This document shows positions 16,818 through 25,867 of a stretch of 64,000 bases of DNA, in pieces. Below the pieces are notes generated by a model, which was not told where the DNA came from, made no database searches, and was given only the letters and a program-made list of their open reading frames with translations. This DNA is from Flavobacterium sp. LHD-80 (GTDB lineage Bacteria > Bacteroidota > Bacteroidia > Flavobacteriales > Flavobacteriaceae). Position 1 is the stretch's first letter, and every line of letters begins with the position of its first letter. The stretch spans positions 310,001 through 374,000 of the forward strand of contig NZ_JAVFVS010000011.1 of NCBI RefSeq assembly GCF_030929605.1. The letters run 5' to 3'. The position numbers and the translations under genes were made by a program.

Positions 16818-18284
16818 TTAACTGCAATTTTTAAGAACCCCTAACAATTCGACCAAACTTACCACCGCATAAGTTGAAGAATAATCAGAAACTGCATAAG
16901 GCAAAATAAGGCTGTTGTTGTGAATAATAGAACCACAAGAATAAACAACATTTGGAACATAACCTTCGCGCTCATCTTCAAGCGGTGCGAGCAAAGGTTC
17001 TTTAAGTCTTCCAATTTCTTTTGAAGGATCATCAAGGTCAAATAATGATGCACCAATGCAATAACGACGCATGGTGCCTACGCCATGTGTAATGACAAGC
17101 CAGCCTTCTTCTGTCCAGAGCGGCGAACCGCAATTTCCTATTTGAGTGAATTCCCATGTGTATTTAGGCTCCTGCAAAAGAATAGGATTGTTCCATTGCG
17201 TGGCTCTTTCGGAGTACATGATATAATTGTTGACACCGTCAATTCGGGCAAGCATGGCATATTTGCCTTTTATTTTTTTTGGAAATAACGCCAAATTCTT
17301 ATTTTGAGCTCCTTCTCCATGAAGAGGTAAAACCCTAAAAGAATAGAAATCTTCGGTTGAAATTAATTTTGGCAATATTGCGTGACCATTATAAGCAGTG
17401 TACGTAGCCATGACGCGAGTTGAATTGTCGTCATCTGTAAAGCGAACAAAACGTGCATCTTCAATTCCACGGCTTTCCGATTCGGAAATCGGAAAAATAA
17501 CGCGCTCCGTTATATCAGAATCATGACTGAATTGCACATCATAAAAAGAATTTGCAAGCCAGACAATTTCTTCAAGAGCAGTTCTTCTTTCCTGACGAAT
17601 TGAAGGATCGTTTAAAGCAGTTTTTACCATATTTTTTAAAACAACAAATTCAAATGCATCTGGTAAATCCTGCATCATTTGGTCAATATATTTGTCTGAG
17701 GTATGCATTTCAGACAATTTTCTTTGAAAACGTTCTTTGTTTAATAACGTTTTATGTTCAATTTCGGCCTTGTCAATTTGATTTCCAATTTTCATTATTT
17801 GGAGGTTATTATCCTTGTCCAAAATTCCTCTTCTAAAAACAATTGAAGAAATATGACCTTCACCAGTTGCTCGAAACGAAATAATAACACGTTTTTCACC
17901 GACTTCAAGACCAGATTGATCAAAATCTTCTATGATAGATGGATTAAAAATAGCGGCAGATTCAATTGCGTATTCCATTGTGCAATACGAACCAATGAGC
18001 ATTTTTCGATTAAGTGACATGGCTTCATAATCAATTTTCAAAGCTTCAATAAGCGGTTTGACCTTCTCGCAGTGCTTAAAAAATATAGCCGAAATATTTC
18101 GATGCCTTCTGGCAAATTCACGAAGTGTCTGTTCTAAAGTATCATAAACCTGTTTCTCATCGAGCGTCATTATCCTAATAATCATTTGCTGGGTTCGTTC
18201 GTCGCCATTCATGAAATATCGGGCAACAACTCTTCTGGAATCTGGGGTAAATTTTATATTTTTTCGGATTACTGAAACTCGCAT
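16818..18284 (-). CDS. Glycoside hydrolase/phosphorylase family GH130
   Basis: A 488-residue cytoplasmic enzyme without a signal peptide. An N-terminal helical extension (about 1-190) precedes the five-bladed beta-propeller of GH130. The segments SESRGIEDARFVRF, KNLALFPKKIKGKYAMLARID and GVGTMRRYCIGASLFDLDDP are hallmarks. GH130 members phosphorolyse or hydrolyse beta-mannosides. Long members with this N-terminal region form a subgroup whose substrate I cannot state. The sequence ISFRATGEGHISSIVFR within the extension is also conserved in this subgroup as I recall it. It faces away from the GH2 gene across a gap of about 465 bases. Confidence 0.85.
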   Translation of the reverse strand: MRVSVIRKNIKFTPDSRRVVARYFMNGDERTQQMIIRIMTLDEKQVYDTLEQTLREFARRHRNISAIFFKHCEKVKPLIEALKIDYEAMSLNRKMLIGSYCTMEYAIESAAIFNPSIIEDFDQSGLEVGEKRVIISFRATGEGHISSIVFRRGILDKDNNLQIMKIGNQIDKAEIEHKTLLNKERFQRKLSEMHTSDKYIDQMMQDLPDAFEFVVLKNMVKTALNDPSIRQERRTALEEIVWLANSFYDVQFSHDSDITERVIFPISESESRGIEDARFVRFTDDDNSTRVMATYTAYNGHAILPKLISTEDFYSFRVLPLHGEGAQNKNLALFPKKIKGKYAMLARIDGVNNYIMYSERATQWNNPILLQEPKYTWEFTQIGNCGSPLWTEEGWLVITHGVGTMRRYCIGASLFDLDDPSKEIGRLKEPLLAPLEDEREGYVPNVVYSCGSIIHNNSLILPYAVSDYSSTYAVVSLVELLGVLKNCS

Positions 18285-18749
18285 AGTTTTACTTTTTTTT
18301 AATTACAATAATGAGTGCCGTTAGTAAAATTATTTCGGGGATATTGTACAATTTGCTTAGAAAGTATAGAATACAACTGTTTAAATAAGAAAAATATTGT
18401 GTCATATTCTTTAGTATAAACAAGTTAGTGATTTTGTGAATGAAAAAAAACTTTATTTTTAAAATTTTAGCATCTTAGGCTGGAGATTAGTGGTAAATAA
18501 GTTCAAAATATATTTCTTAAAAAGATTAAAAGGCGACCTTTCACTCTGCGTAGAAAAAAGAAACATTTATCAAGAAGATCTTTTAAGAATTAAATTGTAT
18601 ACCAAAAAAGTACTATCTGACACTCTGTAGAAAGAATTGATAAGTATTTGATGGGGTATTTTATGGATTATCAAGTTTAAACCTTCGCAGAAAAAATTAA
18701 CTTTAGCAGTAAAAAAATAAAGAAAATTTAAAAAGTAAATGTTTTAGAA
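18285..18749. other. 465-base intergenic region between GH130 and GH2
   Basis: A divergent promoter region. It is AT-rich and has no clear palindrome, RNA gene or strict TAnnTTTG box that I could find. A near-match (ttaactttag) lies about 50 bases before the GH2 start. Confidence 0.4.
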
Positions 18750-20558
18750 ATGAGAAAAATTATAATGTTGTGTTTTGTTTTTTTATTTATTGGAAAAACG
18801 ATGGCGCAGGAAGTACCGCTTTTGTCCAATATTGCAGCGCGAAATAATATCAACTTAAACGGAAAGTGGCGCTATATTGTCGATCCACTTGAAAATGGGT
18901 ATTATGATTATCGTTTGATGCCTTTAAAAGACAATGGTTTTTTTGAAAATAAAAAATTCAATACCACTGAACTTTCAGAATATAATTTTGCAACCTCAGC
19001 AACTATGGATATTCCGTCAGACTGGAATTCGAAAGACGAAAGATTGTTTTTTTATGAAGGAACAGTTTGGTTTCAAAAAGACTTCACTTATAAAAAAGAT
19101 GCTCAAAGCAAAGGAATTCTTCATTTTGGAGCAGTAAATTATGATGCGAAAGTGTATGTAAACGGAAAATTAGCTGGAACTCACGTAGGTGGTTACACGC
19201 CTTTTAATTTCGATATAACCAATTTGCTAGTGGATGGAAATAATTTTGTAGTAGTTAAAGTAGACAACAAACGTCATAAAGATAATGTTCCGACAGTTAA
19301 TATGGATTGGTGGAATTACGGTGGAATTACGAGAGACGTTACTTTGGCACAAGTTCCAAATACTTATGTTGAAGATTATCTGGTTCAGTTAGACAAAAAA
19401 GAAAAAGGAAAAATTTCTGGCTGGGTGAAACTGAATAGTGAAACGGCAAATCAAACGGTTTCGATTTCTATTCCCGAATTAAAAATCAAAAAAGACATTA
19501 CGACTGATGATAAAGGAATGGCGTACTTTGAAATCAAAGCAAATCCAGTTTTATGGACGCCAGAAAAACCAAAATTATACGAAGTTAAAGTTAGCAAAGC
19601 AGATGAAAATATTGTAGATAAAATAGGTTTCAGAACTATTGAAACGAAAGGAAAAGAAATTCTTTTAAATGGAAAAAAGGTTTTTTTACGAGGAATCAGT
19701 ATTCATGAAGAAGCACCATTTAGATCCGGAAGAGCTTGGTCTGAAGAAGATGCGTTTACATTGTTAACTTGGGCAAAAGAAATGGGCTGTAATTATGTTC
19801 GTTTAGCACATTATCCGCACAACGAAAACATGGTAAAACAGGCAGAAAAAATGGGATTGATGATTTGGTCAGAAGTTCCAGTTTATTGGACAATTTCATG
19901 GACAAATCCGGGTACGTATGCCAATGCTGAACGTCAATTGCATGATATGATTTACAGAGATAAAAATAGATGTGGAATTGTAATTTGGTCTATTGCAAAT
20001 GAAACACCGCATGGTGACGATAGAGATGTTTTCTTGAGTAAATTGGCAAAATACGCACGTACACAAGACAATTCACGTTTAATAAGTATGGCGATGGAAG
20101 TGACTAAAAGTCCGAACAACGTTAATACGCTTCAAGATAACATGAATGAATATGTAGATATTGTGAGTTTTAATCAATATTTAGGTTGGTACAGAGGAAC
20201 GAACGAATCGTGTAAAGACATGAAATGGGTAATTCCGTATAACAAACCAGTTATTGTCAGCGAATTTGGCGGCGAGGCTTTGCAAGGTTTGCATGGCGAT
20301 AAAAAAGAACGCTGGAACGAAGAATATCAGGAAGAATTATACATTCAAAATACGCAGATGTTTAATCGAATTGAAGGTTTAGCGGGAGTTTCGCCATGGA
20401 TTTTAGTTGATTTTAGATCACCGAGAAGACAATTGCCAAACATTCAGGATTTCTTTAATCGAAAAGGTTTGATTTCCAGCAACGGAATTAAGAAGAAAGC
20501 TTTTTATGTGATGAAAGATTGGTACGCACAGAAAGAGAAAGAATATAAGAATAATTAA
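18750..20558 (+). CDS. Glycoside hydrolase family 2 (beta-glucuronidase/beta-galactosidase type)
   Basis: A 602-residue secreted enzyme with a signal peptide (1-19, KTMAQ). The jelly-roll sugar-binding domain (about 35-200) contains WFQKDF and YVNGKLAGTHVGGYTPFNFD. An immunoglobulin-like domain (about 205-300) follows, then a TIM barrel from about 302. The general acid is Glu418 in WSIANETP and the nucleophile Glu505 in VSEFGGEA, with RLAHYPH as a supporting motif. The short length and motif style are nearer to beta-glucuronidases than to LacZ. It hydrolyses a terminal beta-glycoside in the periplasm. The substrate is uncertain. A terminator lies about 220 bases downstream, beyond an inverted repeat. 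Confidence 0.9.
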   Translation: MRKIIMLCFVFLFIGKTMAQEVPLLSNIAARNNINLNGKWRYIVDPLENGYYDYRLMPLKDNGFFENKKFNTTELSEYNFATSATMDIPSDWNSKDERLFFYEGTVWFQKDFTYKKDAQSKGILHFGAVNYDAKVYVNGKLAGTHVGGYTPFNFDITNLLVDGNNFVVVKVDNKRHKDNVPTVNMDWWNYGGITRDVTLAQVPNTYVEDYLVQLDKKEKGKISGWVKLNSETANQTVSISIPELKIKKDITTDDKGMAYFEIKANPVLWTPEKPKLYEVKVSKADENIVDKIGFRTIETKGKEILLNGKKVFLRGISIHEEAPFRSGRAWSEEDAFTLLTWAKEMGCNYVRLAHYPHNENMVKQAEKMGLMIWSEVPVYWTISWTNPGTYANAERQLHDMIYRDKNRCGIVIWSIANETPHGDDRDVFLSKLAKYARTQDNSRLISMAMEVTKSPNNVNTLQDNMNEYVDIVSFNQYLGWYRGTNESCKDMKWVIPYNKPVIVSEFGGEALQGLHGDKKERWNEEYQEELYIQNTQMFNRIEGLAGVSPWILVDFRSPRRQLPNIQDFFNRKGLISSNGIKKKAFYVMKDWYAQKEKEYKNN

Positions 20559-20579
20559 AAAACAGCTGTAATTTATTCT

Positions 20580-20718
20580 AACACATAGAAACATAGATTT
20601 AGGAGGCGCAAAAAAAAAAGGCGTTTCACTTGTTTAAAAAACATAGTTGGCTATGTGTTAGAAACTAGTTTCTTTTTAAACTCTTTTCGATAAATAGATA
20701 TCTATGTTTCTATGTGTT
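20580..20718. repeat. Inverted repeat with perfect 19-bp arms (acatag family)
   Basis: aacacatagaaacatagat at 20580-20598 and its exact complement at 20700-20718 enclose about 100 bases. The interior holds further acatag and ctatg words (20641-20660) and could form an inner stem. The element lies just after the GH2 stop. Confidence 0.8.
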
Positions 20719-20773
20719 GAAAAAAAAATATGGATTACAGCCAACGATCTAAAAACAATTTAAGATAAAGTTT

Positions 20774-20816
20774 AAAACCTTCAGAATCGTTGAGATTTTG
20801 AAGGTTTTCTGTTTTT
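20774..20816 (+). terminator. Terminator-like hairpin after GH2
   Basis: aaaaccttca at 20774-20783 pairs with tgaaggtttt at 20799-20808 and is followed by a T-rich tail. It lies directly before the MgtC-like gene. Confidence 0.7.
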
Positions 20817-20849
20817 GCGTATTTTTAACTGAAAAAATATACAACTTGT

Positions 20850-21479
20850 ATGGAAATAGAAATTGTAATCAGGCTTCTTTTAGCGGCGTTTTGGGGAGCT
20901 GTTATTGGTGCTGAAAGAGAATATAGAGGAAAAGCAGCAGGTCTTCGAACTACAATAATGATTTCTGTAGGAGCCTGTTTTTTTACCTTAATGTCAGAAT
21001 GGATTGGCGGGCCGGGAAACCCAGATAGAATTGCTTCTAACATTGTAACGGGTTTAGGTTTTTTATGTGCAGGCGTAATTTTCAGATCAGATAATCATGT
21101 TTCCGGTATTACAACTGCCGCGACAATATGGTCGGTTGCGGCGGTGAGTATGGGAGTAGGAGCGGGTTATTATTTTGCTTCGGCCTGTGCTGCGCTGATG
21201 ATTCTTCTGATATTAACGCTTCTTACGTTTCTTCAAGACAAGATTGACCTCAGCAATGAACATAAAATCCTTAGAATAACATTTAATCGAACGAATAATG
21301 GTTATGAAAGATGCAAAGAATTATTTTCTGACCATTCCATAAAATCAAAATTAGTTGTCCAACGCCGTAATCTGGATCATATTACTTTAGAATGGCAAGT
21401 TCATGCTTCTAAACATTCAATGGAATCTTTGTCTGCAGCACTTTTGCAGGATCCAACTTTTGAGGAATTGGTGTTGTGA
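20850..21479 (+). CDS. MgtC/SapB family membrane protein
   Basis: A 209-residue protein with four or five N-terminal transmembrane segments (residues 1-130) carrying GAVIGAEREYRGKAAGLRT and TGLGFLCAGVIFR, the signature of the MgtC/SapB family. A soluble C-terminal domain of about 75 residues resembles the ACT-like domain of longer members. MgtC proteins affect magnesium homeostasis and, in Salmonella, the F1Fo ATPase. The role here is not known. The gene is monocistronic and follows a terminator. Confidence 0.9.
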   Translation: MEIEIVIRLLLAAFWGAVIGAEREYRGKAAGLRTTIMISVGACFFTLMSEWIGGPGNPDRIASNIVTGLGFLCAGVIFRSDNHVSGITTAATIWSVAAVSMGVGAGYYFASACAALMILLILTLLTFLQDKIDLSNEHKILRITFNRTNNGYERCKELFSDHSIKSKLVVQRRNLDHITLEWQVHASKHSMESLSAALLQDPTFEELVL

Positions 21480-21543
21480 TGTAGAAGTTTAAAATTCAAT
21501 AAAAAGAGCTTTTCATAGAAAGGAGATTATTTAATTTTAAACG

Positions 21544-21551
21544 TATTTTTG
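21544..21551 (+). promoter_or_regulatory. Putative -7 box of the nucleosidase gene
   Basis: TATTTTTG fits TAnnTTTG, 22 bases before the ATG, leaving a very short leader. No -33 TTG is seen. Confidence 0.4.
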
Positions 21552-21573
21552 CAGACCGAAATCAAAATCACTC

Positions 21574-22158
21574 ATGATAAAAATTAATCAAACGGATTCA
21601 TTCGCTTTTGAAGATATATTATTCTGTTTTGCTTTAGAATCTGAAGCGGCAGAAGTTTTTAAAGAAAATAATGTAGTATTCACCGGAATTGGAAAAGTAA
21701 ATGCCGCTTATGAATTGACAAAAGCAATTCAAAACAAAAAACCTTCAGTAATTATAAATCTCGGTTCAGCGGGAAGCAGCTGTTTCCAAAAAGGCGAAGT
21801 AATTTGCTGTACGCAATTTGTTCAAAGAGATATGGATGTTCGCGGTTTGGGTTTTGCACAATATGAAACACCTTTATCTGGTTTGCCAACCGTTCTTAAA
21901 TACGGCTTGCTGATGGATGATTTGCAAGAAGGAATTTGTGGAACTGGTGATAATTTTGAAATGGGGCATTGTTCAGATGCGTACAATGTTGTCGATATGG
22001 AAGCTTATGCTTTAGCCATGATTGCCATGAAAGAAAATATTCCTTTTTTATGTCTCAAATATATTTCAGATGGTGCTGATGATAATGCAGCCGAAGACTG
22101 GACGGTTCAAGTTCACAAAGCAGCAATTGCTTATGGCAAACTTTTAGGATTAATATAA
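21574..22158 (+). CDS. 5'-methylthioadenosine/S-adenosylhomocysteine nucleosidase-like protein
   Basis: A 194-residue cytoplasmic enzyme of the PNP/UDP phosphorylase superfamily, somewhat shorter than typical MtnN (about 230). The conserved INLGSAGS loop (61-68) and VVDMEAYAL (139-147, with Glu143 in the position that contacts the ribose) are present. The catalytic Asp166 sits in KYISDGAD. The enzyme would cleave the N-glycosidic bond of MTA, SAH or a related nucleoside. Exact substrate preference cannot be assigned because the base-contacting loop is shortened. It is followed by a strong bidirectional terminator. Confidence 0.85.
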   Translation: MIKINQTDSFAFEDILFCFALESEAAEVFKENNVVFTGIGKVNAAYELTKAIQNKKPSVIINLGSAGSSCFQKGEVICCTQFVQRDMDVRGLGFAQYETPLSGLPTVLKYGLLMDDLQEGICGTGDNFEMGHCSDAYNVVDMEAYALAMIAMKENIPFLCLKYISDGADDNAAEDWTVQVHKAAIAYGKLLGLI

Positions 22159-22202
22159 AAACATAAAACCCTTAACGCGATTGTTAAGGGTTTTATGTTT
22201 TT
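22158..22202. terminator. Bidirectional terminator between nucleosidase and DUF4249 genes
   Basis: A long near-perfect palindrome centred at about 22179 (cataaaacccttaac and its complement), with A and T runs on both sides. It serves both converging genes. Confidence 0.9.
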
Positions 22203-22210
22203 CTAACTTT

Positions 22211-23050
22211 TTATTTCACCAAATAATTAACTTGATCAGCTTCGCAAAGTCTAAAATAACCTAAAGCATAATCATCATTATTTTTAGTATTTACAATGTT
22301 TCCTCTAATATTTCCCGGTGGTACCATAAACGGATTTGAGTTTGATGCTTCTAAAATTAATTTCATATAATTGAAGAAGTTTTTAGAAACACCGCGATGT
22401 GTAATTTTTAAGGTATTTCCAGGCTTCATATCTTCATGAGAATATCTCGTGCTTATTTCGTTTCCGTTATACAATTCATCATTAGTGATTTCGTATTCTG
22501 GATAAATTAGAAATTCACTCTGATAATCTGTTATATAATAATTGGCTTGATCAATTGGATCTTTATAATAAAAAGTCACTTCAATGACATCTTCTCCTCC
22601 AAAATCAGGAACAATTTTTTGCTCTACTTTATCGATTGGAGTTGCAGATGTCAGTTTTTCAACGGCGGTCAAGCTTTTTCCTTCTGCTTCAATAAATAAT
22701 TTATACTCCATGTTGAGAACTGGAACAAAGTTAGTGCAAGTATAAACACCAGCTTCGGTTTGATTAAAAGTAAAAACATCGCCATTGCTGTTTTCAACTC
22801 GTACAATTGCTCCCGAAACTTTTGGCGTTGAACCATTATAATAAGAAGCTGTCTTGGTGATTTTTATAGTTTGTTGACTGCCGTCGGTTCCTTTTTTCCA
22901 AATGATCTCGGCATCGATTACTAATTTTGGATCAGCAGTATCCAGATCCAGATTTACAACATCTTCACATGAAGTGAAAAACAGCATAAAAAGCAGACTC
23001 ATTAATGCCAATGTTTTGTTCATTACAGAATATGTGTTTAATTTTTTCAT
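22211..23050 (-). CDS. DUF4249 family lipoprotein
   Basis: A 279-residue protein with a lipobox-like FFTSCEDVV (lipidated Cys near residue 28). A beta-rich body is typical of DUF4249, a family whose genes lie next to TonB-dependent receptors with STN domains. I chose the ATG at 23050, 4 bases after the receptor stop; an upstream in-frame ATG at 23137 would overlap the receptor gene. ATG at 23023 is also possible. It is probably the surface partner of the receptor and the last gene of the FecI/FecR operon. The ligand is unknown. Confidence 0.85.
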   Translation of the reverse strand: MKKLNTYSVMNKTLALMSLLFMLFFTSCEDVVNLDLDTADPKLVIDAEIIWKKGTDGSQQTIKITKTASYYNGSTPKVSGAIVRVENSNGDVFTFNQTEAGVYTCTNFVPVLNMEYKLFIEAEGKSLTAVEKLTSATPIDKVEQKIVPDFGGEDVIEVTFYYKDPIDQANYYITDYQSEFLIYPEYEITNDELYNGNEISTRYSHEDMKPGNTLKITHRGVSKNFFNYMKLILEASNSNPFMVPPGNIRGNIVNTKNNDDYALGYFRLCEADQVNYLVK

Positions 23051-23054
23051 AGCA

Positions 23055-25673
23055 TTAAAATTTAAAATTATAAGAAACCCCAGGTACAATTCCGAAGATC
23101 GAAAGTCTTCTGGTTTCATTTGCTCCTGTATCTTCATTGGTTGTAAAACTCATCGACGCCGCATTTTTTCTATTATAAATATTGTAAATACTGAATACCC
23201 AATAGCTTTGCCAGCCTTTCTTTTTGTCTGGCTTTGGAGTATAAGTCGCCGCAACATCTAAATGGTGAAAAAGAGGTAATCTGTTTTCATTACGTAAAGA
23301 ATAATTGGGAACATGAACACCGCCAAATTCATAATAACCGTTCGGATACGTCACCGGCTGACCTGACTGCAATGTGAAATTTCCATTAAAAGACCATTTC
23401 GGATTCAATTCATAACTTCCCACAATACTCAAATTATGCAACTTGTCGTAGCCAGATAAATACCAGTCGCCATTTGCAATTCCTGGTTCTTCGGGAGTTC
23501 TTCCCGGCGTTTTTTGTTCTGCGCGCGATAAAGTGTACGAAACCCAACCAGTGAATCTTCCGGTGTTTTTTCTAAACAATAATTCCATACCATACGATCT
23601 GGCTTTTCCGGTCAGAATAACTTGTTCGATATTATTATTTGCCAAAATATCGGCACCATCAATATAGTCGATACGGTTTTGAACATTTTTATAAAACAAT
23701 TCTCCTTCAAAAGAATAATCATTGTCTTTAAAATTTTTGAAATAACCCATCGCGTATTGATCTAAAAGTTGTGGTTTAGTAAAAGGCCCGCTTGGTGTCC
23801 AAATATTCATTGGCATTGGTGACTGCGTATTCGATAAAATATGAATGTACTGCGCCATTCTGTTATAACTTGCCTTTACAGAAGTGTTTTCATTAAAAGC
23901 ATAAGACAATGCAGCTCTTGGCTCAAAGTTGCCAAAATTACTGATCGTTTTTCCGCTTCCATAATATACAGAACCTGTTGGAGTTCCTTCTTGGTAAATT
24001 TTATATAACGGATTATATACAACTGCCTGATTGTTTTCGTAAGTACTTATTTCTTCAGAACCTAAACGATAAAACATGCTGTAACGAAGTCCATAACGAA
24101 AATTCAGTTTTTCTGTAATTTGATTTTCAAAATCAATAAATGCAGAAGTTTCAAAAGCATATTTTTTATCCAGTTGTTTGTAATTAAATGGAGAATCAGA
24201 ACTTGTTGGCTGTACAATTCCAGGATTAAAATTGTAATATTGACCGTCAATTCCGTAGTTGATTTTGAATTTATCTGATAGCTGATAATTCCAAACATAT
24301 TTGAGCCCGTAGCTACTAATCTTGCTGTCCCATTCAAAATTTTCCGATGAAATCCCTAAATTGAATTTATAATCGCTGTAAAAAGCAGATAAATTGCTGT
24401 TTAAACGATCAGAAAAGGAATGTTTCCAGCTTAGAATACCCATTGTATTTCCGTATTTACTGGAGAAACGATCGTTAATATCAAAAACATCATTTCCAAA
24501 ATAACCAGAAAACGCAATGGTATTATTGGCATTAAAACGATAATTTAATTTCGCATTTAGATCATAAAACATTGCCGAGTTTTTATTGTCAGCCAATTTC
24601 ATGAATACATGCGCGTATGAAGTACGACCAGAAACTATAAAAGAACCTTTTCCTTTTTGAATGGGGCCTTGAACCAAAAGTCGGCTGGAAATAAGACCGA
24701 TTCCTCCATTTACTTTATAATTTTCGAAATCTCCAGTTTGCTGTGTAACATCTAAAACAGAAGAAACACGTCCTCCAAATTTTGACGGAATTCCTCCTTT
24801 GTATAAATCCAGACCATTTATGATATCAGCATTAAAAATCGAGAAAAATCCAAACATATGTGAATCCGCATAAACAGGAGCACCATCTAAAAGAATCAAG
24901 TTTTGATCTGCTGCGCCTCCGCGGACATTAAATCCTGAAGAAGCTTCTCCAGCATTTGTAACTCCCGGCAAAGTTAAAATTGATTTTAAAGGATCAGGCT
25001 CGCCCATTGCAACTGGAATTCTTTTAATTTCCTGCATCGAAAGCCTGTTGACACTCATTTGAGTATTTTTAATATCAACCGCTTTATTGCCTGTGACAAT
25101 TACTTCGCCTAATTCTTCACTGTCAGATTCTATGTTGAAATTGATTGTAACATCATCAGAAACGCTAATTTGTCTTTCCTTATTCTTAAAACCAACGTAG
25201 CTGATTGAAACCGTATAATTTCCATTTGGGATTTCAATGCTATATCGTCCGTTTACATCCGTTACGGTGCCAATTTGTAAGTCGTTGATATAAATATTGG
25301 CACCAATAACAGGCTGTTTTTCATCATCGAAAATCTGTCCTTTTAACTTGCTTTTTTTTTTAGCCGATTTCTGATTTTGAGACTTCTGTTTCACAAAAAT
25401 ATTATTGCCTACAATCGAGAATTGCACAGAGGTAATTTTGTTCAATTCAGAAATAAGCTTTTCAACTTCGACTTGTTTAAAAGTGGTTTTCTTGGTAAAA
25501 TACTTTTGATTTGTGTCAATTTGATCTGTAAAAGCAAATTTGAAATCGGTTTGATTTTCAATTTGTTTGAAGAATTCTTTTAAGGTTACATTTTGATCTA
25601 CAGTTACCGTAATCTTTTGGGCAGAGACACATAAGCTGAATAAAAAAAAGCATGCTGAAATTATATGCTTCAT
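23055..25673 (-). CDS. TonB-dependent receptor with N-terminal STN domain
   Basis: An 872-residue outer-membrane receptor. A signal peptide (1-18) is followed by an STN (secretin/TonB short N-terminal) domain at about 20-95, which in FecA-type receptors signals to FecR. A carboxypeptidase-like regulatory domain (GQIFDDEKQPVIGANIYIND) comes next, then a plug (about 195-330, with FNVRGGAADQNLILLDGAPV) and a beta-barrel ending in Phe. The gene belongs to the minus-strand order sigma factor, small protein, FecR, receptor, DUF4249. The transported ligand is not evident. Confidence 0.95.
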   Translation of the reverse strand: MKHIISACFFLFSLCVSAQKITVTVDQNVTLKEFFKQIENQTDFKFAFTDQIDTNQKYFTKKTTFKQVEVEKLISELNKITSVQFSIVGNNIFVKQKSQNQKSAKKKSKLKGQIFDDEKQPVIGANIYINDLQIGTVTDVNGRYSIEIPNGNYTVSISYVGFKNKERQISVSDDVTINFNIESDSEELGEVIVTGNKAVDIKNTQMSVNRLSMQEIKRIPVAMGEPDPLKSILTLPGVTNAGEASSGFNVRGGAADQNLILLDGAPVYADSHMFGFFSIFNADIINGLDLYKGGIPSKFGGRVSSVLDVTQQTGDFENYKVNGGIGLISSRLLVQGPIQKGKGSFIVSGRTSYAHVFMKLADNKNSAMFYDLNAKLNYRFNANNTIAFSGYFGNDVFDINDRFSSKYGNTMGILSWKHSFSDRLNSNLSAFYSDYKFNLGISSENFEWDSKISSYGLKYVWNYQLSDKFKINYGIDGQYYNFNPGIVQPTSSDSPFNYKQLDKKYAFETSAFIDFENQITEKLNFRYGLRYSMFYRLGSEEISTYENNQAVVYNPLYKIYQEGTPTGSVYYGSGKTISNFGNFEPRAALSYAFNENTSVKASYNRMAQYIHILSNTQSPMPMNIWTPSGPFTKPQLLDQYAMGYFKNFKDNDYSFEGELFYKNVQNRIDYIDGADILANNNIEQVILTGKARSYGMELLFRKNTGRFTGWVSYTLSRAEQKTPGRTPEEPGIANGDWYLSGYDKLHNLSIVGSYELNPKWSFNGNFTLQSGQPVTYPNGYYEFGGVHVPNYSLRNENRLPLFHHLDVAATYTPKPDKKKGWQSYWVFSIYNIYNRKNAASMSFTTNEDTGANETRRLSIFGIVPGVSYNFKF

Positions 25674-25776
25674 GAAATTTTGTATTTTTGGATTATTATT
25701 ATATGGAATAACTTCGTGTTATCCTGATTATAAGGAGGATGTGTAGTTTCGCGGCTTGCATCCTTTTTTCTTTTTC

Positions 25777-25867
25777 TACTGAAAAGTAATCTGTTTTAAA
25801 TCTTCATTTATTTCAAAGTTTAGGTTATACATTTCTGATATTAATTGTACAATTGTTTTTAAATCCT
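25777..25867 (-). other. Remnant coding of the FecR C-terminal domain in shifted frames
   Basis: Immediately after the FecR frame ends, the -1 frame continues with EDLKTIVQLISEMYNLNF and stops at 25797-25799. A third frame, from 25800 on, adds LKQITFQ and stops at 25777-25779. Together these read like the usual last helix and strand of FecR proteins. Single-base insertions at an A6 run (25869-25874) and at a TT (25799-25800) would join them into one frame. Confidence 0.6.

Noticed and set aside
23051..23137. Upstream start of the DUF4249 protein
   Set aside because: It would overlap the receptor gene by about 80 bases and place the lipobox far from the N-terminus.
25741..25776. Hairpin with ggatg and catcc arms upstream of the TonB receptor
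   Set aside because: The stem is short and has no T run, so a terminator call is not supported.
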